24,311 nt of DNA from Tubiluchus corallicola (GCA_030141605.1 JAQGDQ010001819.1:1-24311), one strand, 5' to 3'; counted from the first letter of the stretch, positions 7,423 through 15,664 are shown. The notes: generated by a model not told the origin, from the sequence alone. Program-made: numbers and translations.

Positions 7423-8038
7423 AAAAATCAGCAATCATAGGTTTTTCAATATATTCACGATAAGCCTTATAATTTTCATCCAGGCTTACCATTTTCTCAA
7501 ATTCTTCAAACATTGCCTTGAACTTCCTGGGCAACCTTTTCCATGCCTTTTGGAATTTTTTTACAGTGTTGTTGCAGAATCCCATGATTGTGGCAAAAAA
7601 CATGTTTAAGCCGTAAATTTTTTTGAGGTTTGATGCAATTTTCACAAGTTTTTGTATTAATTTTGTTCGTTTTCTATCCGACGGACCTAGAATCATTTCA
7701 GCAATTACCCAACTGTGCATCTGACTGAAATTTTTATAAAACAAATCAAGGTCAGGTGTTCCTTTGCCAAATTTCTCTCTGCCAAATATATTGCAAATCA
7801 GTTGCAAATCGTCAACATTCTTAAGCAACACCACATCACGTTTTGCCAACTGAAATGCTAATATTTTAGATGATAAATGGAGAAGTTGTGAGCAAGTTCC
7901 AGCTTTCGGTCCAAACTGCTCCTCAAACGGAAACAACCTGCCCACATGCTCTTTGTCTGTGTGGAAAAGACGTCCGTTTAAACTCAGCCGTGATGGAATC
8001 TCAACGTCATCTTCATCAAACACCACATTTTGCCTGGT
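7388..8038 (-). CDS. RasGEF (CDC25-type) catalytic domain exon, C-terminus replaced by repeat DNA
   Basis: Guanine-nucleotide exchange domain for a Ras or Rap GTPase. From an acceptor CTAG at 8039-8041 the exon stays open for 217 codons. Visible family features in order: LAFQLAKRDVVLLKNV, LFYKNFSQMHSWVIAEMIL, LIQKLVKIASNLKKIYGLN, FFATIMGFCNNTVKKFQKAW, and YREYIEKPMI. This order and the long NF-x-FA-I-GL-like segment match the Epac/PDZ-GEF branch best. The domain stops where the P-x-IPF-P-KD-TF block should be. The final residues (about from 7425) are encoded by the post-env repeat, whose sequence also supplies the stop codon inside an AATAAA. Upstream exons are not seen here. Probably truncated and inactive, or an altered isoform. 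Confidence 0.8.
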   Translation of the reverse strand, partial: TRQNVVFDEDDVEIPSRLSLNGRLFHTDKEHVGRLFPFEEQFGPKAGTCSQLLHLSSKILAFQLAKRDVVLLKNVDDLQLICNIFGREKFGKGTPDLDLFYKNFSQMHSWVIAEMILGPSDRKRTKLIQKLVKIASNLKKIYGLNMFFATIMGFCNNTVKKFQKAWKRLPRKFKAMFEEFEKMVSLDENYKAYREYIEKPMIADFSPFWNHLIKKQ

Positions 8039-8041
8039 CTA

Positions 8042-8487
8042 GGTAATGTACAAAACCAAGAGGAAAAGTTAAATTCAACACGAATTATGTTCATTCTACA
8101 TTCAGTCCGCCAGCCAAAAGCCATTTTTGGTGGACCTTGAATTTTCCGGGTAAGTTTTTTTTCAGTGGTTTAGGCCATCATTTACATATAATTTCAGTCG
8201 GCACCTTATATGTTCGATCCAGGTCCCAATTTGGTCAGACAATTTGGGTGTCTGCAATGTTTCCTTCGGGCACCCAGTACTGCTTAACATGTCCGTCGTT
8301 CAAGCCTGGTTAATTTCAAGCTAGCAACCAAAGATCGGTACGTAAACCTTTAATTCTATTTTAGCTCCTCAAAAAATTAGAAACTTACACCATCTCAGTG
8401 TTAGATATTTTTGGAACTTTGTGCAATCACACTAATTTTAGAACTTTCGCTGATGCCGTGTTACATGATAAAATATGAATCGTAAGA
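8042..8487. other. No gene recognised
   Basis: AT-rich sequence upstream of the RasGEF exon, presumably its intron. No further RasGEF exon is visible. Confidence 0.35.
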
Positions 8488-8691
8488 TCAAAAGATGTGA
8501 ATAACAATGTGCAAAATTTTGTTATATGCAAGCATTTTTGCATTACAAGAAATACAAGCCATGCATCGATATTTTCCCGTCAGATGACAATGGTCACGTA
8601 CCTTACTGTTGGACAAAAGGTGTTTTTTGCAATAGCCACATTCACTAGACGCCTGAAAGTTCACTTCGTCTTGAGGAGATATGACCAGGCG
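8488..8691 (-). pseudogene. Polinton/linear-plasmid-type polymerase zinc-binding fragment
   Basis: Between stops at 8692-8694 and 8488-8490 the minus frame encodes ECGYCKK, then KVRDHCHLTGKYRCMACISC and N. The pattern C-x2-C ... VRDH-x-HLTGKYRG-A ... CN is typical of the zinc-binding (endonuclease VII-like) segment found next to family-B DNA polymerases of Maverick/Polinton elements and related invertebrate sequences. Here the usual GAAHN is replaced by CMACIS, and the polymerase core is absent. A short relic; the host element type is inferred from this one motif. Confidence 0.6.
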
Positions 8692-8799
8692 CTAGTTGGC
8701 AATTGCTAAGTTCCAGTGATGGACCTGTTGTGCCAAATCATGAATATAGAGCATCAATTGTCGAGCGCAATCTTCAGCAGCAAATTCTCTACATAAGGC

Positions 8800-8915
8800 T
8801 GCCGGGCCATAGAAACTCATGCTTCATGGCTCACGCTTCATACTTCATGCTTCATGCTTCACGGCCCACTGGGCCATAGGGGCTCATGCTCTCACGCTTC
8901 ACACACGAGTCTGCG
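8800..8915 (+). repeat. GGGCCATAG and CTTCATG short tandem repeats
   Basis: GGGCCATAG occurs at 8804 and 8871, each followed by CTCATGCT, with CATGCTTCA-type motifs repeated between. It lies directly upstream of the Harbinger-like transposase exon and may be its leader or subterminal repeats. Confidence 0.55.
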
Positions 8916-8928
8916 TTGCGCATTCAAA

Positions 8929-9228
8929 ATGGAATCATCTGACGAGGAAGATTTCTTGATTTTGTTGTGTCTCAGAAGAAGGAAGCAAAAGAGACGGAGA
9001 ATATGGTGCCGGGAGCATTTTTTGCTCAGAGAATCCAGAGAATTTCAGCGGACATTTCAACACCTTGTGGACAATCCTGATGAAGAACTATTTCATAATT
9101 ATACAAGGATGTCGTACAAGACTTACAGTACATTAAAGTCCCTGGTGCTAGGACATCTGAAGCCACGCCATTCAAATTGGAGGAGGCCAATCGAAGCAGA
9201 ACAAAAGCTCGTCATAACTCTCAGGTAA
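8929..9228 (+). pseudogene. PIF/Harbinger transposase, N-terminal exon only
   Basis: From the ATG at 8929 (chosen because it follows an in-frame leader and has A at -3) the protein starts MESSDEEDFLI, then a basic stretch, then the family's N-terminal block: NYTRMSYKTYSTLKSL and NWRRPIEAEQKLVITLR. HARBI1-like proteins continue from this LR into Y-LATG. Here a CAG/GTAATT donor follows, and an acceptor CAG at about 9383 would restore LR-Y, but the frame stops six codons later. The DDE nuclease exons are gone. In intact elements this enzyme cuts and inserts the transposon with help from the MADF partner. Confidence 0.75.
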
Positions 9229-9239
9229 TTACTAGTCAA

Positions 9240-9476
9240 AGTATGTTTGTCAGATAAGCATGCACTGACATGACCACATAAAAAAGTAGATCTAAACACC
9301 CCCCCCCCGATAAAAAAGAAAGGCCACACAAAAATTCCAAAATGTTTTTGAAGGGTAAAATTTAATTATTTTATGTTTTTCAGATATACTGACATAACCA
9401 TATAATAAAAACAAAAACCGAAAAACGAAAATGAAAAATTTGAAAATGTTTAGGTCACAATGTCCCGTTATGTTGT
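9240..9476 (+). other. Remnant between the Harbinger genes
   Basis: Holds two similar segments (TCAGATAAGC..CACTGACATGACCACATAA at 9250 and TCAGATATACTGACATAACCATATAA at 9381) plus a poly-C run at 9299-9308. The nuclease exons expected here are missing, so this marks an internal deletion. Confidence 0.5.
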
Positions 9477-10253
9477 TTATTCTAACTCATGAAATGAATA
9501 GTCCTCAGGATCATGAGATCTCGTGCCAGCTAGGGAGTGCTCTGATGACGAGGAGGGGGTCTGCGGAGTTTGTCCTTGGCTATGGTGGAGAGCAGTAGGA
9601 GGGTAGCAAGATGGCGATGTTAACGGTGATGTTGTGGCATTGCTGAGGGTTGATGGTGACGTCATGGCACTGCGGGTGGGTGCTGGAATTGGTGCAAAGA
9701 TATTGTGGGATGACAAATAATACTGTCTTGATTGCCCAGACAAATGTCCCTGTTCATTTTGCAAAGCATGAATGTTTTTTAACGACTGTAGCGCTTGCAG
9801 CTGGAACTCCTGGAATAGGTCCTCTCTAAGAGCATCTATCCGCGGCATGATGGACCGGAAGAAACCCATCCGTGGAGATTCTGGCTGTCTCTCCAGTTTT
9901 CTCTTCGTCAAAGACAGAATGGGATCCTCGCTTTCCTCAACTTTCCGCTTTTTCTTGTGCTTTGTTCCCCCCGGGGCACTTCCTCTGCCTTGTTCTGCCA
10001 CATCAATTTCTTGTTCTGGAACATCGACCCCATCACTCTCTACCTCAATGTTAGCCTCTTCCATAGCAGCTTGTAAAAGGTCAGGAGTTTCTTCGTCACT
10101 AGCCTCAGGCAGGTTTCCAATCGAAGATCTGTTGGCCTTGATGGCAATCAGAAAACCTATCTGCTTCAAAAACTTCCAGGGTTTAGATTTGTCCGCTCCA
10201 CTGCCCGATTTCTTCTTTGTCCTCTGCAGAGTGTTGCACTCTCCACTCCACAC
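9477..10253 (-). CDS. MADF/BESS protein of the PIF/Harbinger type
   Basis: This is the DNA-binding partner commonly encoded by PIF/Harbinger elements, convergent with the transposase. The frame begins with the end of a MADF domain (QRTKKKSGSGADKSKPWKFL then KQIGFL), followed by an acidic region (EEANIEVESDGVDVPEQEID), a basic nuclear-localisation-like patch KHKKKRKVEE, and a BESS-like motif (FFRSIMPRIDALREDLFQEF). A Ser/Thr/Pro-rich tail and an acidic end follow. The first MADF helices are missing, so there must be an upstream exon or the 5' end is truncated. The annotated start at 10253 is a GTG and is not credible as a start; the frame is open to about 10290. Confidence 0.75.
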   Translation of the reverse strand: MWSGECNTLQRTKKKSGSGADKSKPWKFLKQIGFLIAIKANRSSIGNLPEASDEETPDLLQAAMEEANIEVESDGVDVPEQEIDVAEQGRGSAPGGTKHKKKRKVEESEDPILSLTKRKLERQPESPRMGFFRSIMPRIDALREDLFQEFQLQALQSLKNIHALQNEQGHLSGQSRQYYLSSHNIFAPIPAPTRSAMTSPSTLSNATTSPLTSPSCYPPTALHHSQGQTPQTPSSSSEHSLAGTRSHDPEDYSFHELE

Positions 10254-10439
10254 ACACCTTCTTCGGACTCTACTTCTACCACGCTATCACTCTATCTAAA
10301 ATGTTGGTCTCTATCTGGAGGGTTTTATTGCTAATGATATAAATAAAAAAAGTCGGGACCAGAGGTCGATGTCGCTATCCAGAGGTTGTCATTATATTCT
10401 ACACTCAAATTTCAGAAAACAACCTACGAAAGCATTGAT

Positions 10440-10734
10440 AATGCAACAATTCAACCCACACCCAGCTATTTACGGCTAACTACGTGCATCGCTAGACGAT
10501 GATAAGAGATTATATGTCTAGACACAGTGTCTGTTAAACATAATTAACACACGTGACATAGAAACGCATAGTATTATAGGCCTGTAATAAATAAAATTTC
10601 CTAAATTAAATGCTATAATATTTAATTTAACGTCGGCACAATATCTGCTTCAAAACAGTGAATATTCAAGAATACATCGCTATGCTAATTAACTAATAAA
10701 ATGCTTTTAAAAAAGTATATGTGACTAACATACC
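10440..10734. repeat. Two-exon-gene 3' flank repeat, copy B
   Basis: Homologous to 11571-11853 and 14835-15124. Shared landmarks are ATTACGGC-AATTACG, TCTAGAC ... TCTGTTAAAC, AGAAACGCATAGTATTAT and GCTAA-TGACTAA-AAA. Each copy runs to the conserved donor at the end of exon 2, so it represents intron 2 or the downstream flank of the minus-strand gene. Confidence 0.7.
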
Positions 10735-11115
10735 TTTTTGCTCTTCGTTGGCAGAATATATTTTTTTGGTATTTTGTCACTTTTCTGTTTTCGATTTTTT
10801 TTTTGGTTTTTGTGTTTTTTTCTTTTTTCTACTCGCTATCGATGTCCAACAGATCCGCCATAAATTTGCCGAATCTAGGAATCGATTTTCTGCCGAATCT
10901 AGGAACCGATCTTCCGCCCCTTCACACCAGCTCCTCTTGGCTTCACGTAATAGGCAGGCCAGTTTGAACACATCAAAAATCTCACATGGCTCTAATGTAA
11001 TACAATACTCTTGTCTATTCACTAAATATACCCTTCCGGGAGCCACAAATTTTAGTAATTTCGCCATAACCGGCATTCCAAACATTCGACTCATTTGAAA
11101 CAGTATGATGACCTC
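10735..11115 (-). pseudogene. Two-exon family copy B, exon 2
   Basis: The acceptor TTTTATAG (ending 11116) leads into EVIILFQMSRMFGMPVMAKL, then FVAPGRVYLVNRQEYCITLE and REAKRSWCEGAED. A 24-bp tandem duplication (10867-10890 and 10891-10914) then inserts RFLDSAEN twice and disturbs the frame. In the paralogous frame the acidic end (DLLDIDSE then TAG at 10829) is still visible. The ORF frame runs on into Lys-rich sequence to 10777. The exon ends in a GTATGT donor (10728-10733). It is probably no longer functional. Confidence 0.65.
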
Positions 11116-11267
11116 CTATAAAAATGAATATAAGCCCTCATTAATATTCCTTTAAGCAACATCATTTTACTGCTGTAATTTAATTCACACGATTTTAGCT
11201 CCAAAATTACAAATATAGCGATTGTGATTGCTACTAGAAATTAAGTAAAAGAAAATGATGTATTTAC

Positions 11268-11297
11268 CTCATCAATTACCAACTTTCCGTATACGAG
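11268..11297 (-). pseudogene. Two-exon family copy B, 3' end of exon 1
   Basis: Only the last codons (VYGKLVIDE) and a GTAAAT donor (11262-11267) remain. At about 11297 the exon joins directly to the post-env flank repeat, so the rest of exon 1, the promoter region and the env partner were deleted from this unit. Confidence 0.6.
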
Positions 11298-11460
11298 CCC
11301 CGTTGAAGTTAGTAGAACGAATAGTCAACATATTAAACTAAGATTACGGCTAGATTAAACTCGGAACTGCTAATTTAGATAACCGAGTTGAATAAATGCG
11401 CTGATCAAATGTTTTAGTGTGGGGTTTTAATTACTAAAATGATTTCAAAACGGATAATGT
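11297..11460. repeat. Post-env flank repeat, copy 2
   Basis: Matches 7265-7422 and 14523-14690, including TAGTAGAACGAATAGTCAAC and TCGGAACTGCTA. It marks the left boundary of the tandem unit that contains copy C. Confidence 0.75.
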
Positions 11461-11570
11461 TTTAAAAAGGGAAATGAAGATTTTATCTTGACTATCTATA
11501 ATTTTAAATTCTAATGAACACTTACAAGAAAAACCAACTACCTGTCAGAAAATATGCTTTATCTTACGTT

Positions 11571-11853
11571 TAGTCATAATGCAATTCAACCCCAGTTAAT
11601 TACGGCGAATTACGCAAGATTATATATATATCGTCTAGACAACCGTCTGTTAAACTGAGCGCGCGGACCCATAAACGCAGAGTATTATCAGTAAATTAGT
11701 ATTTCCCCAAGCAGTGGGAAAGAAGACGTTTTCTTTGGAGATTTAAAATAGCGAATATCCGATTATTGTATAATAATTCACTCTGCTAAATGACTAACAA
11801 AATTCCTTTAAGAGATAAGTTTAAAACAAAAGAAAACATGAATCTGACATACC
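11571..11853. repeat. Two-exon-gene 3' flank repeat, copy C
   Basis: Second member of the flank family described at 10440-10734. It ends at the GTATGT donor (11847-11852) that closes exon 2 of copy C. No coding sequence seen in it. Confidence 0.7.
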
Positions 11854-11883
11854 ATTTCGGCGTTGTCCTTTTCTTCCTGGTGT

Positions 11884-12282
11884 CACGTTAGATTAAATAG
11901 TTCACGTTAGATTAAATAGTTCACGTTAGATTAAATAGTTCACGTTAGATTAAATAGTTCACGTTAGATTACATAGTTCACGTTAGATTACATAGTTCAC
12001 GTTAGATTAAATAGTTCACGTTAGATTAAATAGTTCACGTTAGATTAAATAGTTCACGTTAGATTAAATAGTTCACGTTAGATTAAATAGTTCACGTTAG
12101 ATTAAATAGTTCACGTTAGATTAAATAGTTCACGTTAGATTAAATAGTTCACGTTAGATTACATAGTTCACGTTAGATTAAATAGTTCACGTTAGATTAC
12201 ATAGTTCACGTTAGATTACATAGTTCACGTTAGATTAAATAGTTCACGTTAGATTACATAGTTCACGTTAGATTAAATAGTT
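11884..12282 (-). repeat. Minisatellite, 21 units of 19 bp
   Basis: The unit is CACGTTAGATTAAATAGTT, exactly 21 copies (399 bp). Six copies carry TTACAT instead of TTAAAT (units 5, 6, 15, 17, 18, 20); otherwise the units are identical, so the expansion is recent. It lies in the untranslated part of copy C exon 2, between the stop and the downstream donor. The paralogous place in copy D has a single TTTTAAATAGTT, a likely seed. Confidence 0.95.
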
Positions 12283-12335
12283 TTTTTTGGGGTTTTCTAT
12301 TTTGTCATTCTTTGTGTGTTTTCTTCTCCTTTCTT

Positions 12336-12560
12336 TTACTCCGCCAGCCACATCTCCTCAATACCTTCATACCAACTTCGCTTGGCTTCCCGTAGTTGGG
12401 AGGCCAGCTCGAAAATGTTGAAAATCTCCGAAGTGTCTGTAGCGATGCAATAATGTTCTCTATTTAGGAACCGCACTCTTCCAGGAGCGAACCGGTCTAG
12501 CAAATCTGCCATGACTGGCATTCCAAAGATTTGACTTATTTTAAAGATTACTAATTCCTC
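12336..12560 (-). CDS. Two-exon family copy C, exon 2
   Basis: Acceptor TTTGACAG then EELVIFKISQIFGMPVMADL, LDRFAPGRVRFLNREHYC, a helical segment EIFNIFELASQLREAKRSWY and EGIEEMWLAE with stop TAA at 12336. It joins exon 1 (12694-12876) in phase 0 across a 133-nt GT-AG intron, giving 135 residues. It lacks the acidic C-terminal tail of copies A and D. This is the best preserved copy: both splice sites and both frames are intact. No known domain is recognised; the protein looks small, globular and soluble, without a signal peptide. Confidence 0.7.
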   Translation of the reverse strand, partial: EELVIFKISQIFGMPVMADLLDRFAPGRVRFLNREHYCIATDTSEIFNIFELASQLREAKRSWYEGIEEMWLAE

Positions 12561-12693
12561 CTGTCAAATGAATATAAATCCTTATTAATAACCTTCTTTG
12601 AGGCAAACTTTTTTTTAGCTTCAAAATCAACAATACAGTGATTTTATTGATACTGGTATCATAATTGTGATTATTACTAAAATTATTACTTAC

Positions 12694-12876
12694 TCCATTA
12701 ACGACGGATTTCCCGTAGAAACGTTCGAACGTTCCTGGGAAATTAATATCTCTTATTTTACGCGAGACCCGTTGCAAAAGGTACTCGCCCTCGTCTAGAA
12801 CGTCATAGATGCTTCCGTCGTTTGGGCTGGGCACCACACCCAACATATATGCATGCGTTGGAACTTCTGCTTCCAT
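12694..12876 (-). CDS. Two-exon family copy C, exon 1
   Basis: From the ATG at 12876 it encodes 61 residues: AYMLGVVPSPNDGSIYDVLD, a helix with heptad-like spacing EYLLQRVSRKIRD, and INFPGTFERFYGKSVVNG, ending at a consensus GTAAGT donor (12688-12693). The start is supported by the paralogous ATG of copy D at the same place. Its upstream region is shared head-to-head with the env gene at 13446. Confidence 0.7.
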
Positions 12877-13445
12877 TGTAAGATAGTTATGAACTAGCGA
12901 CTTTTAACCACAAACTTTACAGCACACTGGTAAAATTGAAAAGAGACTGCCTAGGAGGGAACTTCGTAATAGAATCTCATCATTACTACATATGCTGTGT
13001 ATAGAATCTCATCATTACTAAGCAATTAAAGTCTTTATGACCAAAATTAGACACAGAACCGAACCTTAATGACCATTCGGATCTATCATTTATCTTGAAA
13101 ACCATGACTGCAAAAACTTTTCCCACGAACATTTACTATCAGCTGTCCAGGCCAAAAATATTGCAAGTGGACACGTGCTTCTATCGCCCCCCCCCCCCCC
13201 CTAGATCAACTCTGATCGGATTTCAAGACTCGCCAAATAAGTCGAGATTGCTAATTGAGCCACACTTATTTGCGCATGCGCACATGCGCCAGTGATTCCC
13301 TTTTAAATAAATATCAGTTACATAACAATTCCATTCATCTAGATTTCTCTCCCAGTAGTGGACTGTGAATAAAGCTAAGATCAATTTTATTGTGAATACA
13401 TATTAATCTTGCTAAGTCATAGTTTAAATTTTTGTGACACAAATT
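12877..13445. promoter_or_regulatory. Shared intergenic region, unit 1 (candidate bidirectional promoter)
   Basis: This separates copy C (minus) from the env gene (plus). It is conserved with 15854-16501. It contains an NRF1-type palindrome TGCGCATGCGCA at 13271-13282, a short palindrome GATCA-actc-TGATC at about 13204-13217, a poly-C run at about 13188-13201, and a conserved CATCTAGATTTCTCTCC block near the presumed env leader. A 19-bp direct repeat TAGAATCTCATCATTACTA is seen at about 12967 and 13002. Confidence 0.5.
13271..13282. promoter_or_regulatory. NRF1-type palindrome, unit 1
   Basis: TGCGCATGCGCA matches the known NRF1/EWG consensus exactly. A second half site (CATGCGCC) follows. 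The motif is kept in the paralogous unit. Confidence 0.6.
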
Positions 13446-14278
13446 ATGGACCTTTCAGGAAATACATAAGTTTATCTTAATTTATTCTAACTTTTACCAA
13501 TTTAGAGTCTTAGAATATACAAATTTATAAACGACCTGTATAGGACAATCTAAATAATAATTCCTTTCGAATTTTTTCCAGGACCAGTAATTTCAAACTT
13601 TTATACAAAATTCTCATAGTGGCGATGTTCCTAAATCTCTGCATCTTTAATTCCTTACAATCACCACCAAACCCAGTTCCTTTTAAAACAGGCCCAGGGG
13701 TTATATTTAAACAGAAATTAAATACTCCAGTTTCTAATGCAAGATGGCTGCTAATCGCGCCAATACAATTGGATCATATCCAAGATTTTCTAACCCGAAC
13801 ACTCCATGAAATTCAGCAGTTAAAACTAATTAAAAAGCCTGTTACAGTGATTAAAGCTTTTAAAACTGCTATTAAAAATAGAATCAGAAATCAACAATTT
13901 CGCTTGAATTCTATTAATAATTTAATTGCCACATCTAGCCATGAAAATCACGTCATTAAGAGAAGCATTTTTCCAAATTTAGGACATGCGTTCAAATTTC
14001 TAATTGGGTCAGCAACAGAGGAAGATCTTAGAAATCTTCAAGATCAAATTACAAGCATCTTTAACACGCAACAAACCACGCAAGATATTTTAGAAAATAA
14101 TCTAGCTGTTATTAATAGCTCGTTAATTCGCTCCGCTAGAAATACAGAGTTAATATATGACTTAGTCAACGCTTCAGTTCAAACTCGACATTACATTAAC
14201 AAATTGTCAAAAAAGTTTATAATAAGTTTATACTTATTTAATTTAGTTTTAGAGAAGATAACATGCAAAATTAATTAG
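13446..14278 (+). pseudogene. env: F-protein-like env gene, copy 1 (truncated, donor lost)
   Basis: This resembles the fusion (F) envelope proteins of errantivirus-type retroelements and baculoviruses. A 20-nt first exon starting at 13446 is followed by a 116-nt intron with a strong acceptor (TTTTTTCCAG, ending 13581); the exon-2 frame fits that first exon. The donor reads ATAAGT instead of GTAAGT, so splicing is probably lost. The body has an N-terminal hydrophobic signal-like run, a VPFKTGPGVIF block, a basic cleavage-like site (VIKRS, about residue 112 of the 13619 frame) and a fusion-subunit start (LGHAFKFLIGSATEEDLRNL) with a following coiled coil. It then jumps to the gene's extreme tail and stops; most of the ectodomain and the membrane anchor are missing. 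Family members mediate membrane fusion; this copy is broken. Confidence 0.65.
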
Positions 14279-14690
14279 CAAATGCATAAGTTCCAGAGAG
14301 GGGTATTGCTCGGATGATTTAAAAGAATATTTCACACTATATTGCCCTGATGATTTAAAAGAATATTTCACACTATATTGCTCTGATGATTTAAAAGAAT
14401 ATTTCACAATATATTGCTAAGAACATTTGTATTGAGTACTTAAATAAATACTTATATTGAATACTTCAGAAAAGTGTGTTAAAATTCACGCTGTATTATT
14501 CTACAAAACGAAGCTCTAATTAGCGAGCCCTGTTAAAGCTAGTAGAACGAATAGTCAACATATCAAATCAAGATGACAGCTAGATTAAAATCGGAACTGC
14601 TAGTCTAGATCACCGAGTTAAATAAATGCGCTGATTAAATGTTTTAATGTTGGGTTTTATTTCAAAACGGATAATGTTTTGAAAGGGGAA
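14228..14690. repeat. Post-env flank repeat, copy 3
   Basis: Homologous to 7028-7422 and 11297-11460. It contains a local expansion of three 36-bp units at 14313-14418 (GATGATTTAAAAGAATATTT...). A purine run AGAGAGGGG at about 14294 could be a polypurine tract. Confidence 0.75.
14313..14418 (+). repeat. 36-bp tandem repeat, about 2.9 copies
   Basis: Units at 14313, 14349 and 14385. Copies 1 and 2 differ at one or two positions. The paralogous flank at about 7160 has a single copy. Confidence 0.9.
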
Positions 14691-14834
14691 ACAAAGATTT
14701 TATTCTGACTATCTATAATTTGAAAATTATAACGAACACTTGCAATAATGAACACTTGCAAAAAACTCCTCTAGCATTAATTACTAACCGTCCTTTCCGA
14801 TTGATATCAATTAATTGTCAGAAAATATAATTTA

Positions 14835-15124
14835 TCTCACGTTTAGCTATAATTCAACTCACCCCTAGTTAATTACGGCAAATTACGCGCATCAGTAGAC
14901 GACGATAAAAGATTATATATAGTCTAGACAGGCGTCTGTTAAACCTAACACATGTGACACAGAAACGCATAGTATTATCAGTAAATTATTATTTCTCTAA
15001 GCAGTAGGAAAGAAGACTCCTTCGTAGATTTAAAATAGCGAATATTCTATAATAACTCACTATGCTAAATGACTAACAAAATTCCTTTAAGATATAGGTG
15101 TTTAAAACATGAATCTAACATACC
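14835..15124. repeat. Two-exon-gene 3' flank repeat, copy D
   Basis: Third member of the flank family described at 10440-10734. It ends at the GTATGT donor (15118-15123) of copy D exon 2. No coding sequence seen in it or in 14690-14835. Confidence 0.7.
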
Positions 15125-15501
15125 ATTTGGCTTTGTCCTTTTCTCCTTTGCTTTTAAATGGTTTTAAATAGTTCTTTTTGATTTTTTGTATTTTGTCAAT
15201 TTTTTTGTGTTTTTTTCTTTTTTTCTTCCTCCATCCACTAGTCGCTCTCCACATCAATTAAATGTGGCAGTACCTTGAAAGAAGTAAGCCACATTTCTTC
15301 CGTCCCGTCATACCAGCTCCGCTTGGCTTCCCGTAATATGGAGGCCAGTTCGAAAATATTAAAAATTTCACAGGGGTCCATAGCCACACAATATTGTTCT
15401 CTATTTATTAAACGCACTCTCCCTGGAGCGAAATGGTTTAATAACCTTGCCATGACTGGCATCCCATAGATCCTACTCACTTGGAAGAGTACTATTTCCT
15501 C
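15125..15501 (-). pseudogene. Two-exon family copy D, exon 2
   Basis: Codes for EEIVLFQVSRIYGMPVMARL, LNHFAPGRVRLINREQYC, EIFNIFELASILREAKRSWY, DGTEEMWLTS and an acidic end LPHLIDVESD with TAG at 15238-15240. The AG that marks exon 2 in copies B, C, E and F is CG here (15502-15503). An AG three bases further in (15499-15500) could still serve, removing one Glu codon and keeping the frame. A T-rich UTR and a GTATGT donor follow. Confidence 0.65.
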
Positions 15502-15664
15502 CGTAAAATGAATATAAATCCTTATTAATATTTCTTTAGGCAAACCTCTTTTTTTCTGTAAATTCATTCACGTGATTTTAGCACCAAAGCTCCAAAATCA
15601 TCAATACAGCGATTTTATTGATACTGGTATTATAATTGTGATTATTACTAAAATTATTACTTAT

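Noticed and set aside
7370-7609. 79-aa plus-strand ORF
   Set aside because: Antisense to the RasGEF exon.
9772-10299. 175-aa plus-strand ORF
   Set aside because: Shadow of the MADF/BESS gene on the other strand; no family features.
11884-12282. CRISPR-like regular repeats
   Set aside because: Units are contiguous without spacers and the context is animal DNA; it is a minisatellite.
12336-12876. Bcl-2-family reading of the two-exon protein (BH-like helix, Trp-rich end)
   Set aside because: The spacing of the Trp and Gly residues does not fit BH1 or BH2, and no NWGR-type motif is present.
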